Below are positions 50,872-59,303 of a stretch of 64,000 nt of DNA, in pieces (the stretch's first letter is position 1; each line of letters opens with the position of its first letter). The notes beneath the pieces are model-generated. The model did not search any database and was not told where the DNA came from. It saw only the letters and a program-made list of their open reading frames with translations. The position numbers were made by a program, and so were the translations under genes. Origin of the DNA: Rhodoplanes sp. (GTDB lineage Bacteria > Pseudomonadota > Alphaproteobacteria > Rhizobiales > Xanthobacteraceae); contig NZ_JACAAX010000019.1 in the NCBI RefSeq assembly GCF_013377085.1, positions 1-64,000 of the forward strand. Reading direction: 5' to 3'.

Positions 50872-51765
50872 ATGCGCGGTCGACGGGTCCCCCTCAATCC
50901 GATCCGCACCTTCGAGGTCGCGGCGAGATGCCTGAGCTTCACGGCCGCCGCCAAGGAACTCAACGTCACGCAGGTCGCCGTCAGCCGGCAGATCCGTGCC
51001 CTCGAGGAGTACCTCGAGGTGTCGCTTTTCGAGCGGTCACACCGGTCGATCCGGCTCACGGAGAACGGCCAGCGCCTTTTTCCTGCGATCAATCGGGCAC
51101 TGGATGACATCGACGGGGCCGTCGCCGCGGTCAGCATGCGGGGTCGCCGCGACGTGTTGTCGGTGCACACGCACACGACATTCGGTCAGCGCTGGCTGAT
51201 CCCGCGGCTGCAACGCTTCCACGACCGATTTGCCGACATCGAGATCCGCTTGACCGCGTCCGCTCATCCGGTGATCGACGCACGCGCCAATCAGGTCGTG
51301 ATCCGGACCGGAACCGGCCGGTTCGACGGCTGCGACGCGGAATTCCTGGCCCCGGTAGAACTGATACCCGTCTGTACGAAGGCGCTCACGAAATCCTGGA
51401 AAGTCAAGAGCTCGCCCGCCAATCTCGCCCGGCACACGCTGCTGCATTCGCTGGCGCGACCGAACGACTGGGCGCAGTGGCTCGCATCGGTCGGCATGAC
51501 GACCATCGATGCGACGCGCGGACTGAAGTTCGAGAACTCCGTTCTCGCTTACGAGGCCGCCCTCCAGGGGATCGGCGTCGCGATGGGCGTGCGCGTCCTT
51601 GTCGCCCAGTACCTGCGCCTGGGGAGCCTCGTCGCTCCGTTCCCGCACGTGCTCCCGCTGGATCTCGGATACTATCTTCTCGTCTCCAAGGATCGACGCA
51701 TAAGCCCGGGAATCAAGGTCTTTCGCGACTGGTTACGCGACGAAATCAGCGCGGAGTTGAGCTGA
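50872..51765 (+). CDS. LysR-family regulator, GcvA-like
   Basis: A 297-aa protein. N-terminal HTH: LNPIRTFEVAARCLSFTAAA, KELNVTQVAVSRQIRALEEY. A LysR substrate-binding domain follows. The style is GcvA-like. ATG 50872 is preferred over TTG 50860. Divergent from the tctC-ECH-synthetase operon, which it probably controls. Confidence 0.9.
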   Translation: MRGRRVPLNPIRTFEVAARCLSFTAAAKELNVTQVAVSRQIRALEEYLEVSLFERSHRSIRLTENGQRLFPAINRALDDIDGAVAAVSMRGRRDVLSVHTHTTFGQRWLIPRLQRFHDRFADIEIRLTASAHPVIDARANQVVIRTGTGRFDGCDAEFLAPVELIPVCTKALTKSWKVKSSPANLARHTLLHSLARPNDWAQWLASVGMTTIDATRGLKFENSVLAYEAALQGIGVAMGVRVLVAQYLRLGSLVAPFPHVLPLDLGYYLLVSKDRRISPGIKVFRDWLRDEISAELS

Positions 51766-51799
51766 CCGTGGCTTCGAGCCACCGACAGCTTCGGCGCGG

Positions 51800-51987
51800 G
51801 ATCCACTTCGGCAGAGCATTCCACCGGCACACGTCGAGAGAACATAGACGACGGCGTCGAGAGCTTCGCGCACATCGACATCGCGCAGGCGCCCGCCGCG
51901 CCGCGCCCGCGAAACCGCCGGTGCCACCATCACCCATTCGGCGTCGGTGAGGTCGCTCGGATAACGAAGGCCGCGTCGCTCGGCCAT
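51800..51987 (-). pseudogene. IS5-family transposase N-terminal fragment
   Basis: Reads MAERRGLRYPSDLTDAEWVM, VAPAVSRARRGGRL and VDVREALDAVVYVLSTC, the start of an IS5-type (ISL2-like) transposase. It then degenerates. It abuts the end of the LysR gene. Confidence 0.7.
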
Positions 51988-52090
51988 GCGCCGGTGCGCG
52001 GGCTTCCACCCCGCAGGCTTGGGACCTATCAAGCCCCCGCAATGGACTCACATCCGGTTCACCAAACTCGACGTCTTCTCGGATCGGCTC

Positions 52091-53521
52091 TCAGACCTCG
52101 CGCCCGTCGACGATCTGCACGACGCGCAGATTGTTGGTCGTGCCGGCGCGGCCGAACGGGATGCCGGCGACGATGACGATGTGGTCGCCGGGCGCGGCGA
52201 AGCCCTCGTTGCGGGCCACGAAGGCGCCGCGCTCGACCATCTCCTCGTAGGAATCGACGTCGCCAGCCAGCGACGCGTGGACACCCCACAGCAGGCTCAT
52301 GCGGCGCGCCGTCGACTGGTGCGGCGTGATCGCCAGAATCGGCAGGCTCGGCCGCTTGCGCGCGATACGGGTCGCTGTGGTGCCGGACGACGTGAAGCCG
52401 ACGATGACGGGCGCACCGATCGTCTCGGCGAGATCCGCGGCGGCGGCCGCGACGGCATGCGGCGGCGTCTCCTCGCTGCCGGGCTGCGACGCCTGGACGA
52501 TCGAGCGGTACAGCTTGTGGCTCTCGGTGGCGCGGATGATCCGGTCCATCATCTCGACGGTCTCGACCGGGTAGCTGCCTGTCGCCGACTCGGCCGACAG
52601 CATGACGGCGTCGGCGCCGTCGTAGATCGCCGTGGCGACATCCGAGGCCTCGGCCCGCGTCGGGGTCGGGGCGCCGACCATCGAGTCGAGCATCTGGGTC
52701 GCGACGATCACGGGTTTCGCCGCCTGGCGGCACGCCCGCACGAGCTCCTTCTGCCGGCCGGGGACGTCCTCGTGGGGGATCTCGACGCCGAGATCGCCGC
52801 GCGCCACCATGACGCCGTCGGCGAGCCGAAGGATGTCGTCGATACAGTCGATCGCGCTCGGCTTCTCGATCTTGGCGATCAGGCCGGCATTGCTGCCGAC
52901 GAGCGCCCGCGCCTCGATGACGTCGGACGGCTTCTGAACGAACGACAGGGCCACCCAGTCGACCCCGAGCTCGAGCCCGAAGGCGAGGTCGGCCCGATCC
53001 TTGGCGGTGAGCGGCGAGACGTCGAGGACGGTGCCCGGCAGGTTCACGCCCTTGCGGTTGGAGATCACGCCGCCGAGGATCACCTCGGCGTCGATCGCCT
53101 CGCCGGTCACGCCGGTGACCCGCACGCGCACCCGGCCGTCGTCGATCAGCAGGTCGTGGCCGGGCATCACCGCGGCGAAGATCTCGGGATGCGGCAGCGG
53201 GATCGCATCGGCGACACCGTCGACGCCGCCGAGCACGAAGCGGATGCGCTCGCCTGCCGCAACCCGGATGGCGCCGCCCGCGATGGTACCGACGCGGATC
53301 TTCGGGCCCTGCAGATCCTGCAGGATGCCGATCGAGCTGCCGGTCTCGCTCTCCAGCGCCCGGATCGCCGCGTGGACGCGCGCGTGGTCCTCGTGAGTGC
53401 CATGGCTGAAATTCAGTCGGAACGTGTCCACTCCGGCGAACAACAAGGCGCGCAGCGTATCGGGAGTGGCGCTCGCCGGACCAACCGTGGCAACGATCTT
53501 CGCTCGACGAAACCGGCGCAT
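52091..53521 (-). CDS. pyk: Pyruvate kinase
   Basis: A 476-aa cytoplasmic enzyme converting phosphoenolpyruvate and ADP to pyruvate and ATP. Motifs: ATVGPAS, FRLNFSHGTHEDHARVHA, the catalytic Lys in GLIAKIEKPSAIDCIDDI, and VMVARGDLGVEIPHEDVPG. Full length. I take ATG 53521 (MRRFRRAKIVATVGP); a start 30 bp upstream is possible. It is divergent from the NtrC-type regulator gene, sharing a 598-bp control region. Confidence 0.95.
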   Translation of the reverse strand: MRRFRRAKIVATVGPASATPDTLRALLFAGVDTFRLNFSHGTHEDHARVHAAIRALESETGSSIGILQDLQGPKIRVGTIAGGAIRVAAGERIRFVLGGVDGVADAIPLPHPEIFAAVMPGHDLLIDDGRVRVRVTGVTGEAIDAEVILGGVISNRKGVNLPGTVLDVSPLTAKDRADLAFGLELGVDWVALSFVQKPSDVIEARALVGSNAGLIAKIEKPSAIDCIDDILRLADGVMVARGDLGVEIPHEDVPGRQKELVRACRQAAKPVIVATQMLDSMVGAPTPTRAEASDVATAIYDGADAVMLSAESATGSYPVETVEMMDRIIRATESHKLYRSIVQASQPGSEETPPHAVAAAAADLAETIGAPVIVGFTSSGTTATRIARKRPSLPILAITPHQSTARRMSLLWGVHASLAGDVDSYEEMVERGAFVARNEGFAAPGDHIVIVAGIPFGRAGTTNNLRVVQIVDGREV

Positions 53522-53633
53522 GTGCAACCTACCTGTTTGGACGCGCCGGACCATGCCCGGCGTCTGCCGACGGATCTGATCGCTCCGCCCTTCGGATTGC
53601 ACCGAAGAGCCGAGCGAGACGGTGTGGGTAACC

Positions 53634-53650
53634 GGAGACGTCACGTCTCC
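53634..53650. promoter_or_regulatory. Short palindrome upstream of pyk
   Basis: GGAGACGTCACGTCTCC, two 8-bp arms around one base, about 115 bp upstream of the pyruvate kinase start. Possible operator or leader hairpin; function unknown. Confidence 0.4.
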
Positions 53651-53773
53651 GCAATCGGCGTGCCAAGCCGTATCCTGTATGTAAGCGGCTTGATTATGCT
53701 GCGTTTCGTAAAACGAATGTGATGCCGACCGGCCCGTGGCGGATGGAATCCCGGAAAACCTCGCGAATTGACG

Positions 53774-53792
53774 TCCGGTTTTTCGGAAATCG
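53774..53792. promoter_or_regulatory. 19-bp element shared with the citrate operon control region
   Basis: TCCGGTTTTTCGGAAATCG, identical to 57542-57560. At this copy the left arm of the inverted repeat is degenerate. It lies in the pyk/regulator divergent gap and is a candidate binding site for the NtrC-type regulator encoded from 54120. Apart from this, the 53522-54119 gap shows two small hairpins and no gene. Confidence 0.65.
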
Positions 53793-54119
53793 CCTGTCGC
53801 TTCGGCGTGATCCCGATGTCTGTGGCACCGGCCGGACGGACGGCACCAGCGCCCTGATTTGAGCATTCCGGTGGCGAAATGCGGTCGATCGCCGACCCGC
53901 AGGGCCGGTATGTACAGTCTGCAGGGCGACCAGCGAGCGAAATGTCAGGGTCATCCGGTGTTGTCCGGCCGCTACGTAAGTTGCCATATTGTTGACGTCG
54001 CCCCCGTCGATCTAAGACCCTGTCGTCGTCGACTGCCGCGCCGTATGTGCAGGCTGGTCGGGGCGCCGGACCGTCGTACTCCCTTTGTCCCCCGTGCGCA
54101 GTCCGGCAGGAGGCCGATC

Positions 54120-55439
54120 GTGTCCGACCCGCAGGTGCTGATCATCGAGGACGATGCCGACGTCCGGCTCGGCTGCGTCCAGGCGCTGGCCCTCGAAGGC
54201 ATTCGGAGCCTGGGCGTCGAGTCCACCGAGAAGGCCCAGCGCCTGCTCGCGCCGGACTTCGCCGGCATCATCGTCTGCGACATCCGGCTTCCCGGACAGG
54301 ACGGCTTGTCCTTCATGCGTGATCTGCTGGCCCAGGACGCGGCGCTGCCCGTCATTCTCGTCACCGGACACGCCGACGTCGCGACCGCCGTGCAGGCGAT
54401 GCGGGACGGCGCCTACGATTTCATCGAGAAGCCGTTCACGTCCCAGCATCTGGTCGAGGTGGTGAAGCGCGCGCTGGAAAAGCGGGTCCTCACGCTCGAG
54501 GTGCGCGGCCTCAAGAAGCAGCTCGCCGGGCTCGGGAGCCTCGAGAGCCGCATCATCGGCCGCTCGCCGGCCATCGGACAGCTACGCCGGACGATCTCGG
54601 AGATCGCCACGACGTCGGCCGATGTGATGATCCTCGGCGAAACCGGGACCGGCAAGGAATTGGTGGCTCGCTGCCTCCACGACGCGTCGGGACGGCGCGG
54701 CCCGTTCGTCGCGCTCAACTGCGGCGGCCTGCCGGAGACGCTGTTCGACAGCGAGATCTTCGGTCACGAGGCCGGCGCCTTCTCGGGCGCGGTCAAGCGG
54801 CGGATCGGCAAGATCGAGCACGCCGCGCACGGCACGCTGTTTCTCGACGAGATCGAGAGCATGCCGATTCCGATGCAGATCAAGTTCCTGCGCGTGCTGC
54901 AGGAGCGGACCATCGAACGGCTCGGCTCCAATCAGCAGATTGCCGTGGACTTCCGCGTCATCGCCGCGACCAAGTCGGATCTGGCGGCGGAGAGCGCGGC
55001 GGGTCGGTTCCGCAACGACCTCTACTTCCGGCTCAACGTCGTGACGCTCGAGCTGCCGCCGCTGCGCACCCGTCGCGAGGACGTGCCGCTTCTGTTCGAG
55101 CATTTCGTGACGCAGGCGGCGCTCCGCCACGGGCGCGAGACGCCGGAGGTGAAGGAGGCGACGATTCGCGAGCTGATGGCCTATGGCTGGCCCGGGAACG
55201 TCCGCGAGTTGCGCAACTATGCCGAACGCCACGTTCTCGGCATCAAGATGTCGGCGACCTCGAACGACCGTCCGGTGCCGCTCGCCGAGGCCGTCGACCT
55301 GTTCGAGAAGTCGCTGATCGCCGAGGAGCTGCGCCGGCAGCACGGCAACGTGCTGCGTGCCGCCAAGACCCTGTCGACGGCGAAGTCGACCCTGTTCGAC
55401 AAGATCCGCAAGCACGGCATCGACAGCGAGCAGAGTTGA
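54120..55439 (+). CDS. Sigma-54-dependent response regulator, NtrC/DctD family
   Basis: A 439-aa activator from GTG 54120, which has AGGAGG seven bases upstream. The receiver domain has IIEDDAD, phospho-Asp in IIVCDIRLPGQDG and Lys in IEKPFTSQH. The AAA+ domain has Walker A GETGTGKELVAR, the sigma-54 contact loop GAFSGA (consensus GAFTGA) and Walker B GTLFLDEIES. A Fis-type HTH ends the protein (NVLRAAKTLSTAKSTLFDKI). It is convergent with the sensor kinase gene and close to a -24/-12 promoter before citS. The likely job is activation of the citrate operon. Confidence 0.92.
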   Translation: MSDPQVLIIEDDADVRLGCVQALALEGIRSLGVESTEKAQRLLAPDFAGIIVCDIRLPGQDGLSFMRDLLAQDAALPVILVTGHADVATAVQAMRDGAYDFIEKPFTSQHLVEVVKRALEKRVLTLEVRGLKKQLAGLGSLESRIIGRSPAIGQLRRTISEIATTSADVMILGETGTGKELVARCLHDASGRRGPFVALNCGGLPETLFDSEIFGHEAGAFSGAVKRRIGKIEHAAHGTLFLDEIESMPIPMQIKFLRVLQERTIERLGSNQQIAVDFRVIAATKSDLAAESAAGRFRNDLYFRLNVVTLELPPLRTRREDVPLLFEHFVTQAALRHGRETPEVKEATIRELMAYGWPGNVRELRNYAERHVLGIKMSATSNDRPVPLAEAVDLFEKSLIAEELRRQHGNVLRAAKTLSTAKSTLFDKIRKHGIDSEQS

Positions 55440-55503
55440 TCTCTCGGACGGGGTGCCGGCTGATCAGTTCGGCTCCGACAAACGATCTCGGCGAATGGGG
55501 CTT

Positions 55504-55634
55504 CCCCCCACCCCCAACCCCTCCCCGCCGCTTCGCGGGGGGAGGGGAGCAGAGGCGCTGCGGCTCCCCTCCCCCCGCGAGCGAAGCTCGTGGCGGGCGC
55601 GCCCCGGCGCGCCAAAGGAGTCGGGGGTGGGGGG
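55504..55634. repeat. REP/BIME-like palindromic block between convergent genes
   Basis: Outer arms CCCCCCACCCCC (55504-55515) and GGGGGTGGGGGG (55623-55634) enclose two GC-rich hairpins (about 55516-55549 and 55563-55606). Such blocks are widespread intergenic repeats in alphaproteobacteria. Here it could act as a bidirectional terminator for the regulator and kinase genes. Confidence 0.8.
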
Positions 55635-55675
55635 CGGTTCTTGCACTGACGGTCGTTTGTGTCGCCCCGAGCTGA

Positions 55676-57412
55676 TCACCCGGAAACCGTGTGGGATCGG
55701 GCGCTCGGCACCGTGCCCATCCCGCTGTCCGAAGCTCCGGCGCCGTCCGCCACCGGCTCTGCCGTGTCCGTCTCGTCTCCGCACAGCGGCAGCGCGAGGG
55801 TGAACACGGCCCCGCCCTGCGGCCCGTCGGCGGCCGTGAGCGAGCCGCCATAGATGCGGGCGATGTCGGCCGAGATGGCGAGACCGAGGCCGAGGCCGCC
55901 GCCGGTCTTGTCCTTGGTGGTGAAGAAGGGCTCGAAGATCCGGGTGAGGATGTCGGGCGCGAAGCCCGATCCGTTGTCGCTGACCGTCAGGACGGCCCGC
56001 GTGTCGGCCGCCTTCCAGGCGATCACGGCGACGGCGTCGGGGATCCCGCGGGTCGCGTCGAAGGCGTTGGAGATCAGATTCACCAGGATCTGCTCGATGC
56101 GGACGGCGTTGGCGTCGATGTGGATCGGCGTCTCGGGCGGTTCGAGCAGGATCTTCATGGGGTCGCGGTCGTGGCGGTGGCCGAGCAGAGCGAGCGCGCT
56201 CTCGACCGACCGGCCGAGATCGACCACCTCCCGCTCCGCGCTGGTGCGCCGCGCGAACGAGCGCAGGCGACTCGTCAGAATGCCCATCCGATCGACGAGA
56301 CGGACGATGCGCTCGAGATTCTCGCGCGCCGTCGTCTCGTCGCCGATGTCCAGAAAGCGGACGGTGTTCTCGGAGAGTGTCGCCAGCGCGGCGAGCGGCT
56401 GGTTGAGCTCGTGAGCGATACCGGCGGAGAGCTGGCCGATCACGGCCAGGTTCTCGGTGCGGATCAGTTCCTCCTGCATGGATTCGAGCTGGCGGTTTGC
56501 CTGGGCGCGCTCCTCGACCTCGGCCTGGAGGGCGGCGTTGGCGATCCTCAGCTCCGAGCTGCGTGCCTCCACCTTGTCCTCGAGGCTCTCGTAGGCGCGT
56601 TCGAGCGCGTGGCGCGCCGCATCGCGCTCGATCAGATAGTTGCGAAAGACGTCGACCGCCGCCGCCATCCGACCGATCTCGTTCGACCCCTCGAGGCCGA
56701 CGACCGACACGGTGCGATCCCCATCGGCGAGGCGGCGCATGGTCTCGGTGATGCGCTCGATCGGCTGGCCGATCGAACGAACGACGATGACGACGAAGAC
56801 GGCCATCAGCACGAGCGCACAGAAGAAGAGTGTCAGGTTGAGTCGCATCGCCTGCTGGAAGGTGGCGACGGCCTCCGCCCCCGACCGGTCGGCCCCGGCA
56901 TTATAGAAGGAGACGGCCGAGTTCATCGCCGCATTGACCGCGTCGAAAGCGAGGCGCGAAGGCCCGTTGACCAGCGCCGAGATCTCGTTGGCGGAGCGCG
57001 TGCCGAGAACGGCCCGCAGGTCCCGCTCCATGCCGAGATAGGTCTCCCAGGCCGTCATGGCCTCGGCGAAACGCTGCTTCTCGACCGGATCGGTGAGCCC
57101 GGTCGAGAAGGCACTGCTGAGCTCGGCGACGTCGTCGCGCCGGCGTTCCGCCGCGTCGAACACCTCGGCACGATCCCCGATCTCGGGCGTCAGGATGGCA
57201 CGGATGAAGCGCAGCCGATGGCTCGCCATCACGTATTTGATCTCGGACAGCGCGTGCACGGAGGGCAGCCAGCGGGCGTAGAGCTCCTTGGTGGCCCGGT
57301 CGACGATGGCGAGCGCCAGCAGCGACGACAGGCCGACCGCCGTGAGCAACAGCAGACTGAGCGCCATGGCGACGATCAGCCTGGCGCGGATCGTGACGTT
57401 CGAAAACCACAT
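55676..57412 (-). CDS. Membrane sensor histidine kinase, DctB/NtrB-like partner of the NtrC-type regulator
   Basis: A 578-aa kinase. TM1 at about residues 10-35, a periplasmic helical region to about 185 resembling four-helix-bundle sensors, TM2 (LTLFFCALVLMAVFVVIVV), HAMP, a coiled coil, HisKA with GIAHELNQPLAALATLSENT and HATPase (LVNLISNAFDATRG, DNGSGF, GGGLGLGLAI). The HELNQPLA box is typical of DctB/NtrB kinases paired with sigma-54 regulators. ATG 57412. Divergent from citS and convergent with the regulator. It probably senses citrate or a related acid outside the membrane; this is inferred from context. Confidence 0.88.
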   Translation of the reverse strand: MWFSNVTIRARLIVAMALSLLLLTAVGLSSLLALAIVDRATKELYARWLPSVHALSEIKYVMASHRLRFIRAILTPEIGDRAEVFDAAERRRDDVAELSSAFSTGLTDPVEKQRFAEAMTAWETYLGMERDLRAVLGTRSANEISALVNGPSRLAFDAVNAAMNSAVSFYNAGADRSGAEAVATFQQAMRLNLTLFFCALVLMAVFVVIVVRSIGQPIERITETMRRLADGDRTVSVVGLEGSNEIGRMAAAVDVFRNYLIERDAARHALERAYESLEDKVEARSSELRIANAALQAEVEERAQANRQLESMQEELIRTENLAVIGQLSAGIAHELNQPLAALATLSENTVRFLDIGDETTARENLERIVRLVDRMGILTSRLRSFARRTSAEREVVDLGRSVESALALLGHRHDRDPMKILLEPPETPIHIDANAVRIEQILVNLISNAFDATRGIPDAVAVIAWKAADTRAVLTVSDNGSGFAPDILTRIFEPFFTTKDKTGGGLGLGLAISADIARIYGGSLTAADGPQGGAVFTLALPLCGDETDTAEPVADGAGASDSGMGTVPSARSHTVSG

Positions 57413-57536
57413 CAAGGCGCGTCTCCCGGAAGGCCGGCCCGCCGTCGCCGGGGGCCGGATCGTCGCTCGATCTTAGGCCCGCTCGTCGTCACGCGGCAAC
57501 GAAACGCCGAGACATCCCGGGCTCCACGCCGCGAGC

Positions 57537-57560
57537 CGATTTCCGGTTTTTCGGAAATCG
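57537..57560. promoter_or_regulatory. Inverted-repeat enhancer candidate for the citrate operon
   Basis: CGATTTCCG and CGGAAATCG, 9-bp perfect arms around a GTTTTT spacer. The centre is about 118 bp upstream of the -24 element of the citS promoter, a usual distance for sigma-54 activator sites. The core recurs upstream of the regulator gene. A further dyad (CGGACACC...GGTGTCCG, 57576-57601) lies between enhancer and promoter. Confidence 0.7.
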
Positions 57561-57664
57561 CGCCGATCCGCGGTCCGGACACCCGGCCATGCCGGTGTCC
57601 GCAGACTTCCGGATGCGCTCGAAAAACCCGTTCATCGAGAGGGACTTGGAAACTCCGCGGCGCG

Positions 57665-57679
57665 TGGCACGGCGATTGC
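57665..57679 (+). promoter_or_regulatory. Sigma-54 (-24/-12) promoter of the citrate operon
   Basis: TGGCACGGCGATTGC, with GG and GC exactly 10 bp apart, a consensus match. It lies 131 bp upstream of the citS start codon and follows the enhancer candidate. It predicts RpoN-dependent expression of citS and the genes after it. Confidence 0.85.
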
Positions 57680-57809
57680 CAATCAGCAGAGCGTCGAAGA
57701 GTTCGAGCGCCACAAAAGTCATCCGCTCCGGCGAGACCGAGAGGTCGGCCCGAGCGCGAAAAGCGGCCAGTTCGATGTCGAGAAGAACGACAGGAATCAG
57801 GAGGACGTC

Positions 57810-59177
57810 GTGACGTTGCAGTTGGAAGGAACGCTCCCGGATCTGGCCGCCGCCACGGCCACGCGGGCAAAACCACGGGACGCGTGGTTGCATCTCTGGT
57901 GGAAGGTCGTCGACTTCAACATCGGCGTGGTGCCGCTGCCGATCTTCGTCGTGCTGGTCGGCCTCATCGGCTACTATTCCTGGATCGGCAAGCTCTCCGG
58001 CGAGATCACGATGGCGATCGGCCTCCTGTCGGTCGGCGGCTTCGCCTGCGGCGAGCTCGGCAAGCGCACCCCGATCCTCAACAAGGTCGGCGCGGCGGCG
58101 ATCTTCGCGACCTTCATCCCCTCCGCCCTCGCCTTCTATCACGTGCTGCCGTCCGAGGTGGTGCGGGTCACGACGGAATTCTCCAAGCAGAGCCAGTTCC
58201 TCTACCTGTTCATCGCCTGCATCATCGTCGGCTCGATCTTCGCGATGGACCGTCAGGTCCTGATCAAGGGCTTCCTGAAGATCTTCGTCCCGCTGGCGGT
58301 CGGCTCGATGGCGGCCGCCGTGGTCGGTACGTTGGTAGGCGTCGCGCTGGGCAAGTCGGCTTACGAGACCTTCTTCTTCATCGTCGTGCCGATCATGGCC
58401 GGCGGCGTCGGCGAAGGCGCCATCCCGCTGTCGATCGGCTATGCGGAGATCCTGCACCAGCCGCAGGGTGAGCTGTTCGCGACCGTGCTGCCCTGCGTGA
58501 TGCTCGGCAGCCTCACCGCCATCCTGCTCTCCGGCGCCCTCAACACGCTCGGCAAGCGCTATCCGCACCTGACCGGTGAAGGCCAGCTCCAGCCGGGTGT
58601 CTCCAACGATCTCGCGGCAACGGAAGAGAGGGTCGATCCGTCGACCATCGGCCCGAGCGTCGTCGCCGGCGCGCTGATCACGGCCTGCACGTTCTATCTG
58701 GTCGGTATGCTGGTATTCAAGCTCACCGGCCTGCCCGGGCCGGTCGCCATGCTGTTCCTGGCGGTTGCGATCAAGCTCGGCCGTCTGGTGTCGCCCAAGC
58801 TCCAGGCCGGTGCCGGCGTCGTCTACAAGTTCTTCCAGGTGGCCGTGACCTTCCCGCTGCTCTTCGCGGTCGGCGTCTCGATCACCCCGTGGGACAAGCT
58901 CGTCGCCGCCTTCAACTTCACCCATTTGGCGATTATCGTCTCGACCGTGGTGACGCTGATGGGGACCGGCTTCCTCGTCGGCAAGCGGATCGGCATGTAT
59001 CCGATCGAATCGGCTATCGTTAACGCCTGCCACTCGGGTCAGGGCGGCACCGGCGACGTCGCTATCCTCACCGCCGCCAACCGCATGGTTCTGATGCCAT
59101 TTGCGCAGATCGCCACCCGCATCGGTGGTGCTATCACGGTGACGGTGGTGCTGATCGTCCTGGCGCACATCGTCTGA
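57810..59177 (+). CDS. citS: 2-hydroxycarboxylate (citrate) transporter, CitS/2HCT family
   Basis: A 455-aa inner-membrane carrier. Eleven or so helices; family motifs GGVGEGAIPLSIGYAEILHQ and the second-half counterpart SGQGGTGDVAILTAANRM, the paired GGxG reentrant loops of CitS. GTG 57810 follows AGGAGG. It imports citrate (or malate) with Na+ or H+, possibly in exchange for acetate or succinate. It heads the citrate lyase genes, which makes citrate the likely substrate. Confidence 0.93.
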   Translation: MTLQLEGTLPDLAAATATRAKPRDAWLHLWWKVVDFNIGVVPLPIFVVLVGLIGYYSWIGKLSGEITMAIGLLSVGGFACGELGKRTPILNKVGAAAIFATFIPSALAFYHVLPSEVVRVTTEFSKQSQFLYLFIACIIVGSIFAMDRQVLIKGFLKIFVPLAVGSMAAAVVGTLVGVALGKSAYETFFFIVVPIMAGGVGEGAIPLSIGYAEILHQPQGELFATVLPCVMLGSLTAILLSGALNTLGKRYPHLTGEGQLQPGVSNDLAATEERVDPSTIGPSVVAGALITACTFYLVGMLVFKLTGLPGPVAMLFLAVAIKLGRLVSPKLQAGAGVVYKFFQVAVTFPLLFAVGVSITPWDKLVAAFNFTHLAIIVSTVVTLMGTGFLVGKRIGMYPIESAIVNACHSGQGGTGDVAILTAANRMVLMPFAQIATRIGGAITVTVVLIVLAHIV

Positions 59178-59193
59178 GGGAGTTCTCCCGAGA

Positions 59194-59231
59194 CCGGCGC
59201 GCGGCTCTTGGAGCGGCGCGCCGGCTTTCTT
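59194..59231 (+). terminator. Intrinsic terminator or attenuator between citS and citC
   Basis: Stem CCGGCGCGC/GCGCGCCGG (59194-59202, 59216-59224) followed by CTTTCTTC. It probably lets only part of the transcription from the citS promoter continue into the lyase genes. Confidence 0.65.
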
Positions 59232-59303
59232 CGAGCGGGATACACGCGGATCGCATCGTCCTGCATCCCATGATTGTACCCCGCTCAATCGAGAGTCGCA
59301 GCG

